A DNA stretch of 64,000 bases from Lachnospiraceae bacterium NC2004 (GTDB lineage Bacteria > Bacillota > Clostridia > Lachnospirales > Lachnospiraceae), in assembly GCA_000621905.1 (NCBI GenBank), contig JHXB01000003.1, positions 186,001 through 250,000 of the forward strand, in the 5' to 3' direction. The notes below the pieces were generated by a model. The model saw only the letters and a program-made list of their open reading frames with translations, was not told the origin of the DNA and did no database searches. Shown piece after piece: positions 43,821 to 51,957 of the stretch. The position numbers were made by a program, and so were the translations under genes. How positions within the stretch are numbered: position 1 is the stretch's first letter; each line of letters starts with the position of its first letter.

Positions 43821-43847
43821 TCAAACCTCACTATTCATAGGGGTTTA
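43821..43847. promoter_or_regulatory. CCT-N10-AGG dyad shared with the sulfur operon
   Basis: CCT-N10-AGGGGTTTA about 50 bp upstream of the -35. The same arrangement (CCT-N10-AGGGATTTA) is found at 63336-63357 in front of the aprB operon. Possible site of a sulfur regulator of the Rrf2/CymR kind; the regulator itself is not in the window. Confidence 0.4.
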
Positions 43848-43859
43848 CCGCATAAAAAA

Positions 43860-43877
43860 ACCAGCCATCAGGCTGGT
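43860..43877 (-). terminator. Terminator after the HXXEE gene
   Basis: Perfect 7-bp stem ACCAGCC/GGCTGGT with ATCA-type loop and seven T on the minus strand. Confidence 0.85.
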
Positions 43878-43880
43878 ATA

Positions 43881-44381
43881 TTACTCTTTATCATTGTATC
43901 TATGCATAATAATATGCGCAATAAACAGGTTGACAACCATAAATATAATTCCTACAGCTATCAGTAGCACTGTCATGACATCAAACACTATAAATTCGGC
44001 GCATTTACATAATATAATCACACCAAACGGAAGACAGATGATGCTTGTTATTAGCGAAGGAACAAGTCGCTTAATGATAATACTCTGCCCGATGTGCATA
44101 ACAAAATGCCACGTCAACGCTAACATAAGTGAATACCACAAAGCATACAGCACCTTTCCCGGAAAATAGTAAGCTAAAATGCTCACTCCAAAGAACGGAA
44201 TAAATTCTTCGTATACCGCTAATGCAAATGCATCTGCCTTAACTCCCTTAAATCTCATCGTTATCTTAGGGAACTTCTCAAACAGATCCCCATTCTTCTT
44301 ATAAAACCTCTCAAACCCAATAATCTCCTCCATGTCATGAATTATAAAAAGAATAGGCAGAAGTAATATGTATTCTCGCAC
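43881..44381 (-). CDS. HXXEE-domain membrane protein, 166 aa
   Basis: GTG start with AGGAGG 9 nt upstream. About five transmembrane segments; the defining HDMEE (IHDMEEIIGFERF, near residue 15) is followed by EEF and HFVMHIGQS motifs. The family is predicted to be integral membrane metal-dependent enzymes, but no function is established. Follows the giant helicase gene by 13 bp and has its own terminator. Confidence 0.85.
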   Translation of the reverse strand: MREYILLLPILFIIHDMEEIIGFERFYKKNGDLFEKFPKITMRFKGVKADAFALAVYEEFIPFFGVSILAYYFPGKVLYALWYSLMLALTWHFVMHIGQSIIIKRLVPSLITSIICLPFGVIILCKCAEFIVFDVMTVLLIAVGIIFMVVNLFIAHIIMHRYNDKE

Positions 44382-44394
44382 TTATGTATCCTCC

Positions 44395-47300
44395 TTAATT
44401 ATGCACTCTGGTATAATGAACATCAGCCAAAATTATTGCATTTTCTTCAACATCTTCTTTACCTTTCCACGCCATGATATATCTAATAACAGCATCACAC
44501 GGAACGTATCCTGACATCTTATACTTTTCTACCTGCTCTCTATATTTTTTAGAAAACTGTAACACCGCTTTATCACTACCATCTATACTTGCGTATAATT
44601 TGTCACCCTTTAGCTTTAACTTATCTCCGCTTCTTAATGATAATATCAACCTCTTTTTATCTTTGAAGAAATTAAGAAATACATCTTCATGTGTCATTTG
44701 AGATATAATTTTAGCGGACTTTGGATAATGCGTATCATCTTTTATAAACTTATCAGCATACTTTGTAAACCTGTCAAATTCATCACCACAATAATGTAAG
44801 TATAGTGATTTTTTAGCTCTTGTCATAGCAACGTACAGTTTGCGAATATCATTCTCATCATCAAATACTGCTTTCTTTACAAGCATAAAAACATTATCAT
44901 ATTCTCTACCTTTAGATTTATGCATCGTTGAAACCGTAATTACGCCTTGCTCGTCTGTATAAAAATCTTCTATCCTTGACTCATGAAGAAACATATCCAA
45001 ATCACTCTTGTATTTCTTTGGATAATTCTCCTCAAATGTTTTCAAGATACGATTAACAATCAACAGACACTCACTCTCTGAATATCTATCATTCAAGGAA
45101 TCAATTGCTTCATTCCAACATTTATTACTAATAGTAGGTGAAGCATCAGAAACCTTAAGCTTCTTTAGAAAATAGCGAATCTCAGCTATATCAGTTATTC
45201 TAAGCATATTTATCGATTGTATCAGTTTAGCGGGAATACACATTTGCTCTAGTGTACCAAGAACAATCAGTGCTTCTTCATTGGTTGATGTCAATATGCA
45301 AGTTGATCCCTTTAAATCCAAAGCTCTTACTTCTGCACACACTGCAAGTTCTATGTTTCTATCGCAATGTTTTACCATTCTAACCATACCATTATTGACA
45401 GAAATCGGTTTAATATCTTCGCTCTTCATTCTTTCAGGTAACATTTGAACAAAATGATTAGCAAAACCAACTACACTCTTATCGCTCCTATAATTGTCAA
45501 TCAATGAATACTGTTTCGCTCCATGTTCAGTTATAAATGACTTTAGATACTTAGAATCCGCTCCTCTGAACCTGTATATATTCTGATCATCATCACCAAC
45601 CGCTATAACTCGCATGTCGTCATTGAAATTCATCAAAGCTTCTACAAGTTCGTATTCTTTCTCATCCATATCCTGTGCTTCATCTATTACCAGTACTGTT
45701 TTACTGATACGAACCGGATCAACCTCATTATTTTTGATCTTATCAAGAGCATCACTAACGACATTAGGCGATTCTCCTATACTTCCAACCATACCAAGAA
45801 TATCAAAACAATACGAATGAAAAGTCTTTATCTCAATATAATTAGCAGCATTACCTATAAGCATACGAAGCCTATGTTTAAACTCAATCGCTGCAGCTCT
45901 TGAAAATGTTAACATAAGCAATTGTTCATGCTTAACATCTTCTAGCATTAACAGAGCAGCTAGCTTATGAACCAATAGTTTAGTTTTGCCACTACCCGGT
46001 CCTGCCGAAACTACTATATGCTTAGATGTGTCATCATTAATAATCTCAAGCTGTCTCGATGACAATTCATCAAATAACATATGATATTTCGCTGGCGTTA
46101 CATTAAGCTTAATCTCCTCCGACCTGCTGCCTGAAAAATATTTAGATATAAACTTCTTGTATTCCAACTGAAAATAGTCATTTACAAACTTAAGAGCAGC
46201 ATTATAATCCTTTACCATCATATTGGCATATTCACCCACAATATGTATCTGCTGTATCTTAAGTTTATAATACTCATCAAGTTGCTTATAATCATCAATC
46301 TTGTACTTTATCTTATTGTCCGTAACCAATCTGGTAATCTCCATACCGGTATAAAGCACAAGAAAACCTCCCTCTAAATCAAGAGCACCTATTTTAGATA
46401 GAAAAAGTAATGCCTCTTCAATATCCGAACAGGTAATATGAGTCTTAGATTCTGTATTATATGCTTCCTTTAGTTCAATTACAGAAAACTCTACATATGC
46501 TTTTTCTGTATTGACAGCATTATCAAAGCTTTTATCAAATAAGTAATCGATAATAAACTCAGATATATTCTCGCTCTTTTGTCGAATCTGTTTTATTTCC
46601 GATATATCTCTTGAAAATGATATAGCTACATTATCAGTTGCCAGATCCTGCTCTTTTTTCACATAGTTCCTTATAGACCAGTAATAAAACAATTGCCTTA
46701 TATTCTTTACCGTGCTTAGTTTAATTCCTGACTTTATAGCTGCATCATTAATTTTTTTATAGTTAGTCCATGAATTGTCATTCTCCATGTAGGAAAGCAA
46801 GAATCTCTCCAATGCTCTAAATCGTCTTAGGGCATGCATAGACTTGTTAACCGTACTAGATTTATAAATATACGCAGTTATATCCTTAGAGTCGGCAAGT
46901 ATTCCCGCCTCTCTTAATGATTGAATAGAGTGAATCACTTCACTTTTCTCAATACCAAGATTATCTGCTAAATAATCAACTCTAGACTCTGCTTCTCCAT
47001 TATCGGCCAAAGATTTTCTTTTGCTGGATATCAAAGAATTAAATATACGTTTCGCAATATCTCTGTTATCATCTGTGAATCTAGGTGAGCTGTCAATAAT
47101 AGTATTCGCTTCAATAGCACTACATGCAATAATACTATCTGCATATACTTGTGGTGAATTCTTGCCACGAACTATATATCCGGCACTTTCAAGGGCATTA
47201 ATAGCTGTTCTCACTCTTGTCTCAACATCCATTTTGCCTTCCTGCCATCCCGCCTTTCTGGCAATCTCCAAGGCAGAACAACATATACTTGGGCGATATG

Positions 47301-49158
47301 GTGTCATATCCTTTATAGCCTTCCATACCTGTTGAATCTCACTGATACTAAGCTTTGTCTGACTTAAAAGGATGAAATGCTTATTTAAATCATCGTCATT
47401 AAACAGAATGTAACAATCAGCGTTTATTGACTGATCTCTACCCGCTCTTCCGGCTTCCTGTATATAATTCTCTAGAGAATCGGAAATATCATAATGAATA
47501 ACCAAGCGAACATTGGACTTATCTACACCCATTCCAAACGCTGAGGTTGCTACTATAATCTGTACCTCATCATTTATAAAGGCTTCTTGATTGGCTTGCT
47601 TATCACTTGATGCCATCTTGCCATTAAAAGGCAAAGCTTTATAGCCATCTTTAGAAAGTCTCTCAGCTAATTCAACAGTTCTCTTAGTACGAGAAACAAA
47701 CACTATTGTCGGACATTTCTTCTGTTCTATAAGTGCCCTTAACGCATCATATTTATCTTCATCAGTTTCTTTAAAAATAACTTCATACCTAAGATTACTT
47801 CTTGCAGCATTCGTTGCGTATAACTCAAGATTCAAATCAAGCTTCTCTTTAAAATAGTCTTTTATATCACTGATAACTTTAGGCTTAGCTGTAGCGGTAA
47901 AGCAAGAAATTGGTATCCTTGTTTTATTATTCTTCTTCTCTTCAATGCTCTTTATGAAATCACCAATGTATAAATAATCAACTCTAAAATCCTGTCCCCA
48001 GGCAGAAAAGCAATGTGCTTCATCTATGACAAATCTATTAATATGACGTTCTAAAAGCAGATTCTCAATAATCTTTGACCTTAAAGACTCTGGTGCTATA
48101 TAGAGAATAGAAGCCACTCCAGATCTAACTCTATCTATTGCTTCAGCTCTTTCTATAGGACTTAATAAGCCATTAATAGCTACAGCATCTGGAATTCCCA
48201 ATTTCTCTAAATTATCAACCTGATCCTTCATCAACGATTGCAGCGGTGATATAACGACAGTGAGGGCTCTTGCAGTCTCACCTGCTATAAGAGCCGGTAT
48301 CTGAAATGTTAACGTCTTCCCACCACCAGTAGGGAATATAGCAAGAAGCGATTTATTATCAACAGCTGCATTTACAGCATTTTCTTGCAATGCCTCTCCT
48401 TCATAAGTACGAAAACTTTCATATCCAAAATACTTATTAAGATACTTCACCGGATTAAGTCTTGTATTACAATATCTACATTTACGACACGGTGTATTGG
48501 TCAGTTGTTTCAAAATATACTCGACTTTAGGAAACCTCTTCAATATCCATCGAGGGAACAAGGAATGCTTATTATCCGTTGTTATAAGTGCTAAACAATA
48601 AGCTAATTCAACCGGACTATTGTTAATAAATTCTGCCAAAGGTGCATTTTCACAAATCAGTCCACTAAACTTATCAGAAATTGTAATTGTTATATTAGAT
48701 ATCTTATAACCAATATATTTAAAAAATGCAGAAAAGTACCTATTATTGCTTAATAAAACATAGTATAACTGTTTGATTTCTTCATCCAGCGCAAGGAATG
48801 CATTGATCTCATCATAAAACAATTCCTTTGACTTAATTGCATCATTTAACGGATTATTTAGTTGATCTGTCATAAGCTTATCATCTTTAACCAGCTTATG
48901 ATATGGTTTATTAGGAAACAAAAGCGTAGAAAGGTATAAAGTATCAATGACTTTATAGTCTTTAGGTAATGTAATAAACTTAAGATCAAAATCAATAATA
49001 TTGTGACCACAAATATATTCTGAATCAGATATAAACTGTAAAAAGCTGTCATATGATGTCGAATGAATCTTATCTCCGGATTCTCCCACAGCGCCATAAT
49101 CATGCACTTTCTTATCATATACACTAACTTCCGTATCAATAAAAGATATTCTGCTCAT
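44395..49158 (-). CDS. Exonuclease-RecQ-UvrD fusion helicase, 1587 aa
   Basis: Three DNA-processing parts in one chain. (1) DnaQ-like 3'-5' exonuclease, about 1-120: DTE (8-10), HNIIDFD (52-58), NPLNDA (102-107). (2) RecQ-family helicase: PTGGGKT (275-281), DEAH (378-381), FTATAKPKV, EAGRAGRDQ (568-575), then RecQ C-terminal and winged-helix segments to about 760; a CxxCxxC lies just before it (223-229). (3) UvrD/PcrA superfamily 1 helicase from about 1045: GPGSGKT (1052-1058), VIDEAQDMDE, GDDDQNIYRFRGAD, and TMHKSKGREYDNVF near 1445. Domain pairs like this suggest repair or defence against foreign DNA. I see no partner gene. Confidence 0.92.
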   Translation of the reverse strand: MSRISFIDTEVSVYDKKVHDYGAVGESGDKIHSTSYDSFLQFISDSEYICGHNIIDFDLKFITLPKDYKVIDTLYLSTLLFPNKPYHKLVKDDKLMTDQLNNPLNDAIKSKELFYDEINAFLALDEEIKQLYYVLLSNNRYFSAFFKYIGYKISNITITISDKFSGLICENAPLAEFINNSPVELAYCLALITTDNKHSLFPRWILKRFPKVEYILKQLTNTPCRKCRYCNTRLNPVKYLNKYFGYESFRTYEGEALQENAVNAAVDNKSLLAIFPTGGGKTLTFQIPALIAGETARALTVVISPLQSLMKDQVDNLEKLGIPDAVAINGLLSPIERAEAIDRVRSGVASILYIAPESLRSKIIENLLLERHINRFVIDEAHCFSAWGQDFRVDYLYIGDFIKSIEEKKNNKTRIPISCFTATAKPKVISDIKDYFKEKLDLNLELYATNAARSNLRYEVIFKETDEDKYDALRALIEQKKCPTIVFVSRTKRTVELAERLSKDGYKALPFNGKMASSDKQANQEAFINDEVQIIVATSAFGMGVDKSNVRLVIHYDISDSLENYIQEAGRAGRDQSINADCYILFNDDDLNKHFILLSQTKLSISEIQQVWKAIKDMTPYRPSICCSALEIARKAGWQEGKMDVETRVRTAINALESAGYIVRGKNSPQVYADSIIACSAIEANTIIDSSPRFTDDNRDIAKRIFNSLISSKRKSLADNGEAESRVDYLADNLGIEKSEVIHSIQSLREAGILADSKDITAYIYKSSTVNKSMHALRRFRALERFLLSYMENDNSWTNYKKINDAAIKSGIKLSTVKNIRQLFYYWSIRNYVKKEQDLATDNVAISFSRDISEIKQIRQKSENISEFIIDYLFDKSFDNAVNTEKAYVEFSVIELKEAYNTESKTHITCSDIEEALLFLSKIGALDLEGGFLVLYTGMEITRLVTDNKIKYKIDDYKQLDEYYKLKIQQIHIVGEYANMMVKDYNAALKFVNDYFQLEYKKFISKYFSGSRSEEIKLNVTPAKYHMLFDELSSRQLEIINDDTSKHIVVSAGPGSGKTKLLVHKLAALLMLEDVKHEQLLMLTFSRAAAIEFKHRLRMLIGNAANYIEIKTFHSYCFDILGMVGSIGESPNVVSDALDKIKNNEVDPVRISKTVLVIDEAQDMDEKEYELVEALMNFNDDMRVIAVGDDDQNIYRFRGADSKYLKSFITEHGAKQYSLIDNYRSDKSVVGFANHFVQMLPERMKSEDIKPISVNNGMVRMVKHCDRNIELAVCAEVRALDLKGSTCILTSTNEEALIVLGTLEQMCIPAKLIQSINMLRITDIAEIRYFLKKLKVSDASPTISNKCWNEAIDSLNDRYSESECLLIVNRILKTFEENYPKKYKSDLDMFLHESRIEDFYTDEQGVITVSTMHKSKGREYDNVFMLVKKAVFDDENDIRKLYVAMTRAKKSLYLHYCGDEFDRFTKYADKFIKDDTHYPKSAKIISQMTHEDVFLNFFKDKKRLILSLRSGDKLKLKGDKLYASIDGSDKAVLQFSKKYREQVEKYKMSGYVPCDAVIRYIMAWKGKEDVEENAIILADVHYTRVHN

Positions 49159-49238
49159 AGTTATACTCCTAATTAAGATATCTCTTTTTCATCCCGCCAT
49201 AGTATCACATTTAGTCATACCTACATTATACATTTTAA

Positions 49239-49338
49239 GGGAATTATAAGTCAATATGCGCTTATAATTCCCCTAATTCATGTCATAATAAAAGTTATGG
49301 AGAGTTATAGGTAATTTTAGCCTACAACTCTCCATAAC
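49239..49338 (-). terminator. Tandem hairpins after the sulfur operon
   Basis: Two strong inverted repeats: GGGAATTATAAG/CTTATAATTCCC (49239-49250/49261-49272, perfect 12 bp) and an 18-bp near-perfect one (49294-49311/49321-49338, one mismatch). The second is followed by TTTTATT on the minus strand and would end the sulfur operon, 30 bp after its last stop. Confidence 0.7.
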
Positions 49339-49368
49339 TGTTTCTAGCATATCTCGTTCCTAATGTAA

Positions 49369-49794
49369 TTATATATATTCAATCTCATGTATAGTTACAT
49401 TCTTCTCCTTATCAACCTTAAATGCCTTTAGTACAGGATTATCTATGTCCTGTAAAGAAAGTATCAGGTATTCAAATGTTGGGTCGAACGCAAGCCTCTT
49501 GTCTTCCTCTGAAGGTCTTGACGGGCTTTCGGGATGAGAATGAAAATTGCCTATAAGACCATATCCATTACTCCTTGCATCTTTAAGAGCTGCAAACTGC
49601 TCCTTGGGATCCATTGAAAAATGCTCATTGCTATTGTCCGTATTCGTAAGAAGATATACCTTCGTAACCGTTTTGACATTTCCATCAACTGTACCGGCAA
49701 GCAAACCGCACGCCTCGTTAGGAAGTCCTTTTTTACAATGATCTAAAATGTTTCTGTAATCTTCCTTTTTCATAATTATCTTAATATCGCTCAT
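49369..49794 (-). CDS. JAMM/Mov34 metalloprotease (HcyD/Mec-like)
   Basis: 141 aa. Complete JAMM zinc site: E27 (NEACGLL) and HSHPESPSRPSEED with H85, H87, S95 and D98 (HxHx7SxxD). In sulfur-carrier systems such proteases trim residues after the Gly-Gly end of a ThiS-like protein (HcyD in Wolinella) or release cysteine from the carrier (Mec in Mycobacterium). The carrier and its E1 enzyme are encoded directly upstream. Last gene of the sulfur operon. Confidence 0.9.
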   Translation of the reverse strand: MSDIKIIMKKEDYRNILDHCKKGLPNEACGLLAGTVDGNVKTVTKVYLLTNTDNSNEHFSMDPKEQFAALKDARSNGYGLIGNFHSHPESPSRPSEEDKRLAFDPTFEYLILSLQDIDNPVLKAFKVDKEKNVTIHEIEYI

Positions 49795-49817
49795 ATCATA
49801 TCCTCTGTTTCATTCTT

Positions 49818-50630
49818 TTATTGACCGGGTTTCCACTCACACACAGCCTGTTCGTAATCAATAAGCTCTGTTATAGTCGGATTCTTACCACACACAGCGC
49901 AATTGCAATTAGTAGGAAGTTTAACACTATGGAACTCCATCTTAAGAGCATCATAAGTTAAGAGCTTGCCTGTAAGCAACTCACCCTGTCCGATAATGTA
50001 CTTAACAGCCTCCATAGCTTGCAGACTACCTATAACGCCACCCATAGCGCCTATAACACCGGCCTGCTTACATGTTGGAACTGCATCTTTTGGAGGTGGA
50101 TTCTTAAACACACATCTATAGCATGGACCTTCTCCCGGAACATAAGTCATCAACTGCCCCTTAAAGCGTATAATACCCGCATGTGAGAACGGTTTACCTG
50201 CCATAACACACGCATCATTTATCAAGAACTTTGCCGGGAAATTATCTGTACCATCTATTATGAAATCATAGTCTTTAATAATATCCATAATATTAGCTGA
50301 TGTAATAAAAGTGTGGTAAGTGTTAACGGTAACATCAGGATTAATAGCCTGCATAGTCTCTTTAGCCGACTCAACCTTCTTCTTACCTACATCTTCTGTT
50401 GTATGAATAACCTGTCTTTGAAGATTAGACAAGTCTACAACATCAGCATCAACAATTCCTATAGTTCCTACACCTGCTGCTGCAAGATACAATCCAGCAG
50501 GAGCGCCTAAACCGCCTGCTCCTATAATTAACACTTTGGCGTTTAAAAGCTTCTTTTGGCCCTTCACGCCAACCTCTTTAAGAATTATATGGCGTGAATA
50601 CCTTTCAAGCTGTTCATTAGAAAATGCCAT
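49818..50630 (-). CDS. ThiF/MoeB-type E1-like adenylyltransferase (HcyF-like)
   Basis: 270 aa. Activates the C-terminus of a ubiquitin-like sulfur carrier with ATP. Nucleotide loop GAGGLG (37-42), DADVVDLSNLQRQ, DGTDNFPAKFLINDAC, and two zinc pairs CYRC and CNCAVC. A CKQAGV segment (PTCKQAGVIGAMGG) carries the usual cysteine. The start overlaps the carrier stop by one base (TAATG). Confidence 0.93.
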   Translation of the reverse strand: MAFSNEQLERYSRHIILKEVGVKGQKKLLNAKVLIIGAGGLGAPAGLYLAAAGVGTIGIVDADVVDLSNLQRQVIHTTEDVGKKKVESAKETMQAINPDVTVNTYHTFITSANIMDIIKDYDFIIDGTDNFPAKFLINDACVMAGKPFSHAGIIRFKGQLMTYVPGEGPCYRCVFKNPPPKDAVPTCKQAGVIGAMGGVIGSLQAMEAVKYIIGQGELLTGKLLTYDALKMEFHSVKLPTNCNCAVCGKNPTITELIDYEQAVCEWKPGQ

Positions 50631-50839
50631 TAGTTAGCACCTCCGCCCATAAAATATAAAAACTCTACCGCATCGCCTTCATTGATAACAGTCGTACCAA
50701 AGGCTTCCTTATCAATAAACTCATCATTGATAGTAACCGTAACATACTCCGGATTATCTATCTCCTCTTTTATTATGAGGTTATCTAAAGTAATTCCCTC
50801 TTCATACTCTTTTTTTTCGCCTGCAATTGTAAATAACAT
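50630..50839 (-). CDS. ThiS-like sulfur carrier with C-terminal extension (HcyS-like)
   Basis: 69 aa from the ATG at 50839 (GGAGG 9 nt upstream). Beta-grasp sulfur carrier: LFTIAGEKKEYEEGITLDNLI, then VTVTINDEFIDKEAF and INEGDAVEFLYFMGGGAN. The chain ends with AN after the glycines, so it must be trimmed before the Gly-Gly end can be adenylylated. A JAMM protease and E1 enzyme follow, which supports that. ThiS itself ends in GG; the extension points to the homocysteine/cysteine type carrier rather than thiamine synthesis. Confidence 0.85.
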   Translation of the reverse strand: MLFTIAGEKKEYEEGITLDNLIIKEEIDNPEYVTVTINDEFIDKEAFGTTVINEGDAVEFLYFMGGGAN

Positions 50840-50919
50840 ATTAATATGCCTCCATTTCATATTGTTTTAGTATATATATAAAGGACAACTATCCATTATA
50901 TTCTTTAGAGTGTTATCAG

Positions 50920-51957
50920 TTAATCATCCAACCTTTGTTTAGCTTCCTCTAAATATTCAGGAGCTAACCAGCTATCTATATCAAAGTCGTTCTTAATAAA
51001 TCCACGCTCAAGTAGGAATTCTTTCTGTGACTTCAGCGCATTAACAGCTTCATCTGTAAATCCCGGGGTAAACGACAGATAGTAATCAGGATCTCTTGCT
51101 TCTAACACCTGTTTAATCGTAGTTCCATATTGACCTTTGGCCGATATCTCATCAACCTCGTTCTTATGGCTTTGGGCCCACTTAGCTGCCCTTAGCGTTT
51201 CAGTTAAATAGCTGACAACTATATCTCTATTATTGTTGGCAAATTCTTCATTTACCGTGATAACCGAAGGATAGATATTGTTAGTGTTATCTATATCTTC
51301 CTTAGAAATATCTATAAGGATTTTAGCAAGTTTCTTGTCCTTAATCTCATGAGCAAGAGCGCCGTGAGCTAAAAACACATCTATCTTTCCTTCTCTTAAG
51401 GCTATTAACTCTTCTTCATGCTGTAAAACTGTATCATTATCCTTGTTAAATTTGAAAACTATATTCCCCTTATCAAGATGTTTCGCAGCTTTATTATTAC
51501 CTTTTTTTATGTCGACAAATGTTATCTCCGACTCATCAACTCCATAATGCTTAAACACCGAATTATAACCTCTAAGCACCATAGCCTGCCAGAAATCTAC
51601 CCTCTCCACATCAGACTTAGGAACCGAGAATTTAAGCTTTTTAAGATCATCAGGCAATTTATAATCGGTATCAGTTCTAACCATCAACGCGTGTGTCTGA
51701 TTAATCATTGTAAGTCCAAGTAATTTGGTCCTATCACCGTTAGACATAGCCCATATAGGCGGAATATTGCCGCCTTCTCTAAACCATAACGGGCTCTCCT
51801 GAGTAAAATGCTTAATCTGCTCTTTAGGATCTAAGTTTTGTAGTAGTTCAAGATCAGCGTCTAATTCATTAAATGCTGTCTTTAACCAGCCTTTTTGTAA
51901 TGCTATCTCAGATGCACTTCCAATAGGACATCTTGTTAAAACAACCTGTCTGCTCAT
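50920..51957 (-). CDS. DszB-like sulfinate desulfinase family protein
   Basis: 345 aa, periplasmic-binding-protein fold but with no signal peptide or lipobox, so cytoplasmic. The N-terminus TRCPIGSASEIA (C10), then KHFTQESPLWFREGGNIPP (H50, R60), TKLLGLTMINQTHALMVR, and the end FLLERGFIKNDFDIDSWLAPEYLEEA. As I recall, DszB (2'-hydroxybiphenyl-2-sulfinate desulfinase) has its catalytic Cys, His and Arg in the same motifs, with the same 10-residue His-Arg spacing. It overlaps hemL by 4 nt inside a sulfite-reducing operon, so release of sulfite from an organic sulfinate is a fair prediction. Alternative: a sulfonate-binding protein that lost export. Confidence 0.7.
   Translation of the reverse strand: MSRQVVLTRCPIGSASEIALQKGWLKTAFNELDADLELLQNLDPKEQIKHFTQESPLWFREGGNIPPIWAMSNGDRTKLLGLTMINQTHALMVRTDTDYKLPDDLKKLKFSVPKSDVERVDFWQAMVLRGYNSVFKHYGVDESEITFVDIKKGNNKAAKHLDKGNIVFKFNKDNDTVLQHEEELIALREGKIDVFLAHGALAHEIKDKKLAKILIDISKEDIDNTNNIYPSVITVNEEFANNNRDIVVSYLTETLRAAKWAQSHKNEVDEISAKGQYGTTIKQVLEARDPDYYLSFTPGFTDEAVNALKSQKEFLLERGFIKNDFDIDSWLAPEYLEEAKQRLDD

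Noticed and set aside
50920-51957. Ordinary sulfonate ABC transporter binding protein
   Set aside because: No signal peptide or lipobox, no permease or ATPase next to it, and DszB-type Cys/His/Arg motifs are present. Kept only as an alternative in the annotation.
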